Shown: positions 1-8,021 of the stretch, one piece after another
How positions within the stretch are numbered: position 1 is the first letter of the stretch
Layout: each line of letters starts with the position of its first letter
Assembly: GCA_910575005.1 (NCBI GenBank)
Contig: CAJTCL010000008.1
Location: forward strand, 76,277 to 140,276
Length of the DNA: 64,000 nt
Reading direction: 5' to 3'
Source: Lachnospiraceae bacterium
GTDB taxonomy: Bacteria; Bacillota; Clostridia; Lachnospirales; Lachnospiraceae
Translations under genes and position numbers: made by a program
Notes under the pieces: model-generated
Seen by the model: only the letters and a program-made list of their open reading frames with translations
Told to the model about the DNA's origin: nothing
Database searches by the model: none

Positions 1-868
1 GCAGCGCTCGTGTAAAAGAAGCGATCTCCCAACGACTGTAATAATCGTCACTGGTCTGAATATAAGTATTGTAAGTTGCTGGAAGAATCAGAGCCACCGG
101 TGAATTGTCTGATAACAATACAATTCTTCCCTCCAAGATAGCCATCGCCGCCCGATCTGGCCGCTGTGTAGTCTGAAACTGTGGAAATGGTGAATACTTT
201 CGCTTCTCGGTAAGCTGTTCAATAATTCCGCTGTCTAAGGTTCCATCAATCTCAAATTCTCCCAGACGTTTTTCAATCTCTTTTAGCATTCCTGGATGGA
301 TTAAATCTTTCATATAAACTAGATCTACATTGGTATGTGTGCGCCGGCCGGCAAAACTCTCTTTGACCTTGACATGGGGACTGCGCAGACGTTTGCGGAT
401 TAGTGCTGTATTCAACTTTACAGACTCAGAAAATCCCTCATTGGAACCACGGATTACTTTTTCCGATTCTGTCTCATAGACCCCCCTGCTAGGATAGCCC
501 TTATCAGGAATCTTTAGAGCCTTGTTGTAGCCATCTAGAAAAAACAGTACATCCCCAGTAAGCATTGCCTGTGCCGCATCCTCTATGGTTGCAAAGGGTT
601 GAGAATCAGAGATGTCTTCCACGTTATTTTTCACATAAGCGGCAAGTTCCTCCTCTGGCAAGGTGCGCAGTTTCCCTAGGAATTTCCCCACAGCAGAATC
701 CTTCCAATCCACACTGCTTAGCGCCACCTCAATATAGGCAATGTAGCATTCCTCTTGCAAATTTTTTCCAACCTTAATATTACGCTTTTTAATGTCTGCA
801 CAATCTGAAAAAAGTTCCTCAAAATTTCTGATGTTTTCCTGTAAATCAGCAGTGACTTGAATTGGCAT
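1..868 (-). CDS. GerA-family spore germination protein, 3' end outside window
   Basis: This is an open minus-strand frame running off the left edge, about 289 residues visible. It resembles the cytoplasmic N-terminal half of GerA/GerKA/SpoVAF-type proteins, membrane components of the spore nutrient germinant receptor. Family-like segments are GRRTHTNVDLVYMKD followed by an IEKRLGEFEIDG-type stretch, a late LPATYNTYIQT segment and DDYYSRWEIASFTR, which leads into the membrane domain in this family. ATG at 868 is the first usable start: an in-frame TAA lies 24 bases upstream and a GGA-rich Shine-Dalgarno (AAAGGA) lies between. Whether partner gerB/gerC genes follow cannot be seen. Sporulation is supported by the SleB-like and Csp-like genes elsewhere in the window. 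Confidence 0.8.
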   Translation of the reverse strand, partial: MPIQVTADLQENIRNFEELFSDCADIKKRNIKVGKNLQEECYIAYIEVALSSVDWKDSAVGKFLGKLRTLPEEELAAYVKNNVEDISDSQPFATIEDAAQAMLTGDVLFFLDGYNKALKIPDKGYPSRGVYETESEKVIRGSNEGFSESVKLNTALIRKRLRSPHVKVKESFAGRRTHTNVDLVYMKDLIHPGMLKEIEKRLGEFEIDGTLDSGIIEQLTEKRKYSPFPQFQTTQRPDRAAMAILEGRIVLLSDNSPVALILPATYNTYIQTSDDYYSRWEIASFTRAL

Positions 869-969
869 GATTTGTACATTTTCCTTTCTTTATTTTTTGA
901 AGTGAAGAAAGATCCTGCGATCATTGTTTTTTATTTTATAGAAAGTCTGAAGGTATTTCCTATAAAATT

Positions 970-1003
970 AGAAAAGGATAAGCAGTCTGCCTATCCTTTT
1001 TCT
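970..1003 (-). terminator. Hairpin terminator after the GntR gene
   Basis: AGAAAAGGATA pairs with TATCCTTTTTCT around a 10-nt loop. It lies between the GntR-family stop at 1038 and the gerA-type gene, and on the minus strand it is followed by an A/T-rich run. Confidence 0.7.
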
Positions 1004-1037
1004 TACTTTACTATTATATTTTCCCAAATTTTCCTTT

Positions 1038-1712
1038 TTATTCCTGTTTGTGGATAATATTTTTCACCATAATTTCCTGATTCACTACATGATAGCCTAC
1101 AATCTCTACCACGGTTTCTTTATCTTTCTGTTTCAATCCCTCATATATCTTCTGATGTTCTTCGATCAATCTTGGATATACATCATCATTTTTCAGATAT
1201 TCTACCCGATAACGATACATCTGTTCTCGTAGATTATTTAGCATATTTACCAGCTTGGGATTATCCGCCGCCTGGTAAATGACTTCGTGAAACTCCATAT
1301 CTGTCTGTGCGGTCTGTTTGACATCTCCGCTTCTGGTACTCTCCTCAAAACGAATCATCGCTTTGTAAAGCTGCTCTAACTTTTCCTCTGTCATATTGTC
1401 ACAGGCAAGCCCTACTGCAAGCTCATCCAGGGCTCGCCGAATCTGCAGCACGTCCTCCATATCCTTTTCTGTCATCTTAGCAACCTCAGCTCCTTTTCTG
1501 GGAAAAGTAACTGCCAAGCCTTCTAACTCCAACATACGAATGGCCTCCCGAATCGGAGTACGGCTCACACCCAACTTAGAAGCGAGCTGTAATTCCATCA
1601 ACCGCTCTCCCGGTTTAAGTTCCCCTTTTAAAATCGCTTCCCGCAGGGTATGAAATACCACATCCCGCAGCGGAAGAAATGCATTCATATTTAATTCCAG
1701 CTTATCTGTCAT
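1038..1712 (-). CDS. GntR-family (FadR/FCD type) transcriptional regulator
   Basis: A 224-residue cytoplasmic regulator. Residues about 12-80 form the winged helix typical of GntR proteins (LKPGERLMELQLASKLGVSR, then TPIREAIRMLELEGL). Residues about 85-215 are an all-helical ligand-binding FCD-like domain with acidic and His residues in metal-binding spacing (DMEFHEVIYQ, VVEIVGYHVVN). Length is normal for the subfamily. ATG 1712 follows AGGAGG at good spacing. The gene begins 23 bp after ispE in the same direction, so the two are probably cotranscribed. The effector is unknown; FCD regulators usually sense small organic acids. Confidence 0.85.
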   Translation of the reverse strand: MTDKLELNMNAFLPLRDVVFHTLREAILKGELKPGERLMELQLASKLGVSRTPIREAIRMLELEGLAVTFPRKGAEVAKMTEKDMEDVLQIRRALDELAVGLACDNMTEEKLEQLYKAMIRFEESTRSGDVKQTAQTDMEFHEVIYQAADNPKLVNMLNNLREQMYRYRVEYLKNDDVYPRLIEEHQKIYEGLKQKDKETVVEIVGYHVVNQEIMVKNIIHKQE

Positions 1713-1735
1713 CCCTCTCCTCCTGCTTATCTATC

Positions 1736-2608
1736 TTATCTGCGATTATTATAAATATCAGTCAAATATACCTGCTTGGCCAGTGAGCCTTCCCGTAGGC
1801 TCTGATATGCCATCTGCGCCTGCGCCTCATCCTCAAACAAGCCAAAAACAGTAGGCCCGCTGCCACTCATCATAGCATTGACTGCACCATAATGAAGCAT
1901 TTCCTCTCGTATCTGAGCAATCACTGGATAATGGGGGATGGTCACACTCTCCAACACATTTCCCATATGAGAAGCCACTTTCTTTAAATCTCCCTCACGA
2001 AGTCCCTCCACCAAAAGATCAATCCTCGGATGCACGGTTGTCTTGTCCAATTTTAAATTCTCATAGACAAACTTTGTAGAGACACAGATCGGCGGCTTGG
2101 CCACTAATACTTTGCAATTTGGCATTGGCGCAAGCGGTGTTAGTTTCTCCCCAATTCCCTCTGCAAGCGCTGTCCCCCGCATCAAACAGTAAGGCACATC
2201 CGCCCCGATCTTAAGTCCTAATTCCATTAGCCGCTGTTGCGAAAGATTTAGCCGAAACATGCGATTCATGCCATAGAGAACTGCCGCCGCATCGGAGCTT
2301 CCCCCTGCCATACCTGCCGCAACTGGAATAAATTTTTGTAAATCAATATAGATACCCTGCTTTAGACCACATTCTTCCATTAAAATCTGTGCCGCCTGAT
2401 AGACTAGATTATTCTCGTTTTCAGGCACATAGAACAAATTTGTCTTGACTTGTATCTCTTGTTGTTCTAATTTCTTGATAATGATTCTATCATACAAACT
2501 CAAGGTCTGCATCACCATACAGACCTCATGATAACCATCTTCCCTCCGCTTTAACACATCCAGCCCAAGATTGATCTTGGCCAATGCCTTTAATCTCATT
2601 TCGTACAT
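1736..2608 (-). CDS. ispE: 4-diphosphocytidyl-2-C-methyl-D-erythritol kinase
   Basis: Cytoplasmic GHMP kinase of the MEP isoprenoid pathway; phosphorylates the 2-hydroxyl of CDP-methylerythritol. The order of motifs fits IspE: an N-terminal KINLGLDVLKRREDGYHEV segment, the ATP-binding PVAAGMAGGSSDAAA loop near residue 95, and the C-terminal MMSGSGPTVFGLF motif. About 290 residues, the usual length. The frame extends nine codons further upstream, but AGGAG lies 7-8 nt before the ATG at 2608, so that start is chosen. Likely the first gene of a two-gene unit with the GntR regulator. Confidence 0.95.
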   Translation of the reverse strand: MYEMRLKALAKINLGLDVLKRREDGYHEVCMVMQTLSLYDRIIIKKLEQQEIQVKTNLFYVPENENNLVYQAAQILMEECGLKQGIYIDLQKFIPVAAGMAGGSSDAAAVLYGMNRMFRLNLSQQRLMELGLKIGADVPYCLMRGTALAEGIGEKLTPLAPMPNCKVLVAKPPICVSTKFVYENLKLDKTTVHPRIDLLVEGLREGDLKKVASHMGNVLESVTIPHYPVIAQIREEMLHYGAVNAMMSGSGPTVFGLFEDEAQAQMAYQSLREGSLAKQVYLTDIYNNRR

Positions 2609-2685
2609 TGTATTTCTCCTGTATTTTGTATACATTCTATGATATTAGTTAAACATTTTTTACGGAAAATGTCAATCATCAGTGT

Positions 2686-2712
2686 TAATTATTTCCTTTT
2701 ACCTCCGATATA
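2686..2712 (+). promoter_or_regulatory. Sigma-28 (SigD/FliA)-like promoter
   Basis: TAAT, a 15-nt spacer, then CCGATATA. The SigD/FliA consensus is TAAA-N15-(G)CCGATAT/A. It lies about 70 bp upstream of the 2780 ATG, with no better sigma-A hexamers seen in the gap. One mismatch in the -35. A second such promoter lies at 34162-34188. Confidence 0.5.
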
Positions 2713-2779
2713 ACTTATAAGAACTATTAACTAATCAAACGGTTATGGATAACCAATTTTTGCCAAGGAGGGGCATAAT

Positions 2780-3379
2780 ATGAGCGTAAACAGTATTAAT
2801 ACAACCAATACAGCAGCTTATACCTCAACTATTCAGCAGAATACTTATAAGAATGAGGATACTAACACCAAGGCTGCTGAGAAAGAATCCTCAAAAAATA
2901 AAGGTGTCACATATGAGAAAGGCAGCGCTTCTACTTCTGCAAAAGGCATCTATGCTAAGGAAGATGTAGTTGCTCGTTTGAAAAAGGATGCAGAGGAAAG
3001 AACGAACCAGCTTAAGAGCCTGGTACAGCAGATGATGGGCAACCAGGGAACCAGAATCGGACAGGCAGATGATATGTGGAGATTCCTTGCAAAAGGTAAT
3101 TTCACTGTCAGCGCAGATGTTAAGGCTCAGGCTCAGAAGGATATTGCAGACGACGGCTACTGGGGTGTAAATCAGACCTCTGACCGTATTGTTGATTTTG
3201 CCAAAGCATTGGTAGGCGATGATCCAGAAAAGGCAGAGAAAATGCGTGCTGCTTTTGAAAAAGGCTTTAAGGCAGCTACCAAATCCTGGGGTTCCAAACT
3301 CCCAGATATTTCTCAGAGAACTTATGACGCGGTTATGGATAAATTCGATGAATGGGCTGGCGTGAAGACAGAAGCTTAA
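2780..3379 (+). CDS. Conserved 199-aa protein, possibly motility-associated
   Basis: I do not recognise a named family with confidence. The first ~75 residues are Ser/Thr/Lys/Asn-rich and low in hydrophobic residues, probably disordered. From about residue 76 there is a compact region: a helix (LKSLVQQMMGNQG), an FTVSADVKAQAQKDIADDGYW segment, and a C-terminal helical half ending FDEWAGVK. No signal peptide or membrane helix. ATG is preceded by AAGGAGG. The sigma-28-like promoter just upstream suggests it belongs to the late flagellar/chemotaxis regulon; that is inference. Monocistronic, with a terminator directly after. Confidence 0.75.
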   Translation: MSVNSINTTNTAAYTSTIQQNTYKNEDTNTKAAEKESSKNKGVTYEKGSASTSAKGIYAKEDVVARLKKDAEERTNQLKSLVQQMMGNQGTRIGQADDMWRFLAKGNFTVSADVKAQAQKDIADDGYWGVNQTSDRIVDFAKALVGDDPEKAEKMRAAFEKGFKAATKSWGSKLPDISQRTYDAVMDKFDEWAGVKTEA

Positions 3380-3407
3380 TCTGACATTTTATAAGAACAT
3401 AACAGGA

Positions 3408-3455
3408 CTTAAATCCCCATCTCCCTTATTATAAGGGAAATGGGGATTTTTTATC
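3408..3455 (+). terminator. Rho-independent terminator
   Basis: AAATCCCCAT...CTCCCTTAT pairs with ATAAGGGAAATGGGGATTT, followed by a T-run. It lies 30 bp after the 199-aa gene. Confidence 0.85.
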
Positions 3456-3659
3456 TTATCGGGTTAGGGTGTCAGAAGCACCGTTGACGCTACATTCAAA
3501 TCTTATATTACTCTTATAGAATTATACTGTAACAAAATTGATAATGGATATTTATCAGAAAGCTCTCCGCTGCTATTGCCCCCACGAAATCATTATGATA
3601 CAATAATATCCTACATAATAAATTCTAACGCTGACTTAAGTATGAAAGGAGACATTAAT

Positions 3660-4085
3660 ATGGCATGTTTTTTAGTACCTGCTGGAGAGGCAGTGGCAAC
3701 AACGATAATAACCAAACTTGTAAAATCTAAAGAAGAAAAAGAGAGGTCTGCCTCTGATAGCATCAATGTTGCAATTGATACACAGATAAAAATTCCTTTT
3801 TCCCATAAACTGAAATGGCTCAACAATATGCTTTGGGGAGGTTCTGCGCTTCTTGCTTTTGAGCATATTTGGCATGGTGAGGTTGTGCCGTGGTTTCCTT
3901 TTTTAACCGCAGCCGAAAATCCAATTGCCAGATCTGAAATGCTCCAAGAAATGTCGACGGTCGGTGTGGCAATGGCTCTATTGGTTTCTGCTGTTTGGGT
4001 GGGAATAACCACTGCCTCAAATGTAATTGAAAAGCGCCCCCAACAGGCAGTAAAGGTTAAGGCTCACAGAGGGAGGAATCAATGA
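3660..4085 (+). CDS. Small membrane protein, first gene of a two-gene operon
   Basis: About 141 residues starting MACFLVPAGEAVATTIITK. The frame is open upstream, but AAAGGAG lies 11 nt before the ATG at 3660. Two hydrophobic segments are visible: MLWGGSALLAFEHIWHG (about 58-75) and the longer MSTVGVAMALLVSAVWVGI (about 98-118). The C-terminus is basic and cytoplasmic-looking (KRPQQAVKVKAHRGRNQ). It overlaps the next gene by 4 bp, implying translational coupling. The HIWHGEVVPWFPFLTA segment looks family-specific, and I believe paired proteins like this occur in other Clostridia, but no function is known to me. Confidence 0.75.
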   Translation: MACFLVPAGEAVATTIITKLVKSKEEKERSASDSINVAIDTQIKIPFSHKLKWLNNMLWGGSALLAFEHIWHGEVVPWFPFLTAAENPIARSEMLQEMSTVGVAMALLVSAVWVGITTASNVIEKRPQQAVKVKAHRGRNQ

Positions 4086-4399
4086 CCTTACTGACGGCTG
4101 TCCTGGCGGCAATTATCACCACGATCATATGGTATCAAAAAGACAGTAGAAATGAGATGAAAACTGGAACACTCAGCTTAATATATTGGGGTGCTTCACT
4201 GATGTGGTTGACAGATGCTGTCTTTGCGTATATACAACTCCAAGCCGACTATTTTAATCCATCACCAGCAGATATGCTAAACGATTTATTTTTAGGGATT
4301 TCTGCAGTTGTATTTGGCTTACTTCTCTGGCTCATTCTTATGTTATTGAAAGATCCAAAAGGTATCATCAGACAGGCTCTTGAAAATATCCAAAACTAA
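4082..4399 (+). CDS. Small membrane protein, second gene of the operon
   Basis: A 105-residue integral membrane protein with three hydrophobic spans (LTAVLAAIITTIIWY at the N-terminus, LSLIYWGASLMWLTDAVFAY around 36-55, LFLGISAVVFGLLLWLILMLL around 72-92) and a short charged tail. Its ATG overlaps the stop of the preceding gene, so the two are surely translated together and may form a complex. No catalytic motif is seen. A terminator follows immediately. Confidence 0.75.
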   Translation: MTLLTAVLAAIITTIIWYQKDSRNEMKTGTLSLIYWGASLMWLTDAVFAYIQLQADYFNPSPADMLNDLFLGISAVVFGLLLWLILMLLKDPKGIIRQALENIQN

Positions 4400-4401
4400 A
4401 C

Positions 4402-4434
4402 GAAAAGGATGTAGCATTTGCTATATCCTTTTAT
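4402..4434 (+). terminator. Terminator of the two-gene membrane operon
   Basis: AAAAGGAT-TAGC and GCTA-ATCCTTTT arms around a short ATTT loop with T-rich 3' side, directly after the 105-aa gene. Confidence 0.7.
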
Positions 4435-4536
4435 CTATCAGATGTTAGGTGCATATATTTGTAGACGTTGCAAAAGTAATCCGCACCATCACAAAAATAC
4501 CTTCTATTTTTACTTATACAGAGAGGACGTAACGAT

Positions 4537-4826
4537 ATGGCAATTATACTTCTATTATGCTGTGCCGTCATCCTCTCCTGTATCATAGCAAATCGTTTTT
4601 CCAGTAAATTTGGAATGCCTGCACTTCTGTGCTTCATGGCACTTGGTATGATATTCGGCTCTGATGGACTCTTTAAAATATCCTTCAACAATTATATAAT
4701 AACCGAACAGCATTAAATCTTCCCAAAAACCTTTTGATCGCCCTCATTAAACGGGGAGATAAAAATATTATTCCCCAAGGCAGCACAATCATCCAGTCAG
4801 GTGATCGGGTAGTCATTTACAAATAA
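4537..4826 (+). pseudogene. Internally deleted K+/H+ (CPA-type) antiporter
   Basis: Only the two ends of a cation/proton antiporter remain. From ATG 4537 (after GAGAGGA) there are 59 codons encoding the first helix and the family-like SSKFGMPALLCFMALGMIFGSDG motif, then a stop at 4714-4716. In the +1-shifted frame from about 4713 to 4826 there is a 37-codon C-terminal piece (LPKNLLIALIKRG, IPQGSTIIQSGDRVVIYK) resembling the end of a TrkA-C/RCK_C domain. A full family member has roughly 480-550 residues, so about 1.2-1.4 kb has been lost near 4690-4713. Family call is by memory of the motifs. Confidence 0.7.
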
Positions 4827-4831
4827 ATTTT

Positions 4832-5596
4832 TTATGCCAGCAGCTTCCAGAAATATTGATTCAGACAATCCCATGTCTGGGAGCTGCCTGGCATTTGATC
4901 TGCCCATCCCTTTACCATAACCATAGAATCTTCCATATATTTATTTAACTTATCAATTCTTGGCACCAATCCCATTTCTGGCAATTTCTTTTTCATTTCA
5001 AGCAGCCGCTCTAATTCTGGTTTCAAACAATCTTCCAATTCTGCTTCTACTAGCTCTGAAAAAAGCATTGGCGGCGGACATTCTCTGTCTAAAATCCATT
5101 TTGCCGCCAATAATGGCCGCAGTACATAAAAATATTTCTTTGCTCTGACTTGATCTGTGTGTAGATAGGTACGATAATTTGATTCCGCCATATGCCAATA
5201 GTGATACAAACCTTTTTTCTTAGAAAAATACAGCGGCAGCAATTTTTTCAATTCCTCAAATTCTGGAGAAGTGCGATATACAACTGGAGAAGCACACCAT
5301 TCAAAAACTGTTGGATTTGATTTATAAAGCAATTGCAACGCTTTTTTGATATCCCATCCATTGATATCAAGAACTTCATCCAACTGCCACTCTATCACAT
5401 CTCTAATTTCATCCAGTCTCAGATAACTGTGCTTATCTCTGACATAGAGAAACCTCACATCATAATCGCTGTCAGGCGATGCAAATCCCCAGGAACGGCT
5501 GCCAGATTCTACCGCCGCAAGAATGCGGACATTTTCTTGCTGTTCCACTTCTTTTAATTTTTCTTCTATTGTTGTTTTTATCATTTCATCTGTCAT
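4832..5596 (-). CDS. RlaP/YcgL-type predicted nucleotidyltransferase
   Basis: A 254-residue protein of the DNA polymerase-beta nucleotidyltransferase fold. The signature is ESGSRSWGFASPDSDYDVRFLYVR (about 29-52), with the GS and DxD metal-binding residues present. A later RPLLAAKWILD segment is typical of the RlaP family (RNA-ligase partner / DUF-type nucleotidyltransferases). The substrate is unknown. ATG 5596 follows a weak Shine-Dalgarno. It lies convergent to the antiporter remnant, 5 bp from it, and seems monocistronic. Confidence 0.8.
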   Translation of the reverse strand: MTDEMIKTTIEEKLKEVEQQENVRILAAVESGSRSWGFASPDSDYDVRFLYVRDKHSYLRLDEIRDVIEWQLDEVLDINGWDIKKALQLLYKSNPTVFEWCASPVVYRTSPEFEELKKLLPLYFSKKKGLYHYWHMAESNYRTYLHTDQVRAKKYFYVLRPLLAAKWILDRECPPPMLFSELVEAELEDCLKPELERLLEMKKKLPEMGLVPRIDKLNKYMEDSMVMVKGWADQMPGSSQTWDCLNQYFWKLLA

Positions 5597-5736
5597 AAAA
5601 ATACCTGCTTTCTAAATGACATTCAAGAATGCCTCTGCGTTCTTAAATCATAGAGAAAAATCCCCAGAAACCAAACCACACTACATATGATTTTGCTTTC
5701 CAGGGATCCTATTACTCCGCCAAAACAATAATACCG

Positions 5737-7881
5737 TTATTTCTTAGCAAATTTTACTTTAAATACATACCACAGTGCTCCTGTAATACATACGGAGGAA
5801 TAACCACCGCAGATAATACCTGCCATCAATGGCAGTGCAAATTCCCGAATTGAACTGACACCGAGAATGAAGAGCACAAACACCATAATAAATGTAGTCA
5901 ATGAAGTATTGATACTTCTAGTCAAGGTCTGGGTGATACTTCTATTGGCAACTTCCTGCAAGTCCTCTGGGCTTTTCTTCTTAAGTCCTCCCATATTCTC
6001 ACGAATACGGTCAAAGATGACAATCGTGGCGTTGATGGAATAACCTACAATTGTCAGCATACATGCAATAAAAGTATTTCCCACGGATATCTTAACCACC
6101 GCATAGAATGCCAGCACCACCAAAACATCATGGAGCAAGGCAATTACTGCACTTCCCGCAAAGCGGATATCCTTAAAACGGAACCAGATATAGATCAACA
6201 TACAGATTGTTGCAATAATCACTGCCCAAACTGCATCGGAGCGCATCTCAGAGCTGATTGTTGAACTAATATTTTCAGCGGTAATTCCTTTTTCATCCAC
6301 GCCAAATTCATCAATCAACGCCTGATTCAAAGCTTCACGTTCTGATAATTCCAGAGAACGTGTCTTGATTACCACCTGATTACCACCCTCAATCTTCTGT
6401 GTCTGCACATTGGGGTCATTCGTTACTTTCTCTACCACAGGGACAATCTTCTGATCAATCTCTGCAATACTGTAATCCTCATTAAAAGTAACGGTAGTAG
6501 AAGTACCTCCCACAAAATCAAGACTGTAATTGAGGATATTGCCGTCCTTAGAGCCATTGATGCCCATTGCCACAAATCCAACTACAATCAGTACAATTGA
6601 GACTGCAAAACAAATCGCTTTCTTTCCTAAGAAATTGATGGTCTTGAGCTCCTTAGCTGCACCATAGAGTTTTGCATCCTGTACACCTAACGCATAGAAA
6701 CATCTCATCAACCACCGAGTCACTACCAATGCGGTAAACATGGACAATACAATACCAATTCCCAAAGTATAAGCAAAACCTTTGACAGAACCAGAACCGC
6801 GCATTCCCAAGACAATTGCTGCAATCAACGTTGTGATATTACCGTCGACAATCGCAGACAACGCTTTCTCATAACCAAGCTTGATTGCTGTGTTGACTGT
6901 CTTTCCAGCAGCAATCTCTTCCCGAATACGGGCAAAGATAATGACATTGGCATCCACCGCCATACCGATTGACAAGATAATACCTGCAATACCAGGCAAG
7001 GTAAGTGTAATATCAAAGATCCACAATGCAAATACGGTCAATGCAGAATATAAAATCAACGCCAAACTTGCTGTAAATCCTGGAACCAGATAAACAATCA
7101 TCATAAAGATCATAACCAGAATTAAACCAATGGCAGCAGCCTTCAAACTGGTGGAAATCGCTTCCTCACCAAGCTGTGCTCCTACTACCTTGGAATTTAA
7201 TTCTTCAAGCTCCAAGGACAAGGAACCGATACGGATTGTAGTTGCCAGATTGTTTGCCTCCTCAAAACTCTCCATACCGTCGATCTGCGCGCTTCCGCCG
7301 CTGATGGCAGATTTTACCTGCGGGCTGCTGATGATCTCACCGTCATAGACAATTGGCATACTCTTGCCGACATTGGCTGAGGTTGCCTCCTCAAACTTTA
7401 CTGCCCCTTCGTCGGTCAGGGTCAGCTCAACCACAAATTCTTTCTGCCCCATCTCACTGCTGGTTGTGGCTGCCTGCGCATTTTTAATATCTGTACCACT
7501 TAAAAGTGTCTCACCATCTTCATTCTGAAATTCCAATGAACCTGGTTTTCCTAGTTCTTCCAAAATTGTATTAGCATCGGAAACACCTGGAATCTCAATA
7601 TTGATTCGGTCATTACCCTCCTGATACACAGAGGCCTCTGTACTGTAGCCTTCCACACGCTTTTGCAGCTTGTAGACAGTATCTTTCATGTCTTCCTCGG
7701 ATGGATTATCCTCCACCGCTCTGTAGGTGATGCTGACACCGCCTGCAAGGTCAAGTCCCAGCTTAATGTTACGGTTCTCTCCTACACCAACCGTTGAGAT
7801 AATGGTTGCGGCATACCAGGACATTCCTGCCATAATTGCCAAAATCAAAACCAAAATCCCTAAAGCTTTGCCTTTTTTCAT
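5737..7881 (-). CDS. secDF: Protein translocase subunit SecDF (fused)
   Basis: SecD and SecF joined in one 714-residue polypeptide; the proton-driven accessory of the Sec translocon that helps pull proteins across the membrane. The SecD half has KLGLDLAGGVSITYR near residue 40, a large extracytoplasmic P1-like domain, then membrane spans including LSIGMAVDANVIIFARIREE. The SecF half starts with LDFVGGTSTTVTF and has VGYSINATIVIFDRIREN, so both conserved D(N/T)-I/V-IF-RIRE motifs are intact. ATG 7881 follows GGAGGAG. It is downstream of scfA and scfB in the same orientation, an arrangement recurrent in Clostridia. Confidence 0.95.
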   Translation of the reverse strand: MKKGKALGILVLILAIMAGMSWYAATIISTVGVGENRNIKLGLDLAGGVSITYRAVEDNPSEEDMKDTVYKLQKRVEGYSTEASVYQEGNDRINIEIPGVSDANTILEELGKPGSLEFQNEDGETLLSGTDIKNAQAATTSSEMGQKEFVVELTLTDEGAVKFEEATSANVGKSMPIVYDGEIISSPQVKSAISGGSAQIDGMESFEEANNLATTIRIGSLSLELEELNSKVVGAQLGEEAISTSLKAAAIGLILVMIFMMIVYLVPGFTASLALILYSALTVFALWIFDITLTLPGIAGIILSIGMAVDANVIIFARIREEIAAGKTVNTAIKLGYEKALSAIVDGNITTLIAAIVLGMRGSGSVKGFAYTLGIGIVLSMFTALVVTRWLMRCFYALGVQDAKLYGAAKELKTINFLGKKAICFAVSIVLIVVGFVAMGINGSKDGNILNYSLDFVGGTSTTVTFNEDYSIAEIDQKIVPVVEKVTNDPNVQTQKIEGGNQVVIKTRSLELSEREALNQALIDEFGVDEKGITAENISSTISSEMRSDAVWAVIIATICMLIYIWFRFKDIRFAGSAVIALLHDVLVVLAFYAVVKISVGNTFIACMLTIVGYSINATIVIFDRIRENMGGLKKKSPEDLQEVANRSITQTLTRSINTSLTTFIMVFVLFILGVSSIREFALPLMAGIICGGYSSVCITGALWYVFKVKFAKK

Positions 7882-8021
7882 GATCTCCTCCATTCTGTGC
7901 ATGTTTCAGCACAAAGAGATAGTTAGCGAAAGAGCTGATATGTCCTTCCGCTCTTTTATCCTCTCTTGTCTTTTATCTTATCGGGCAGCCTAAATGATAC
8001 CCGAAAGTTTCACAAATCCAC

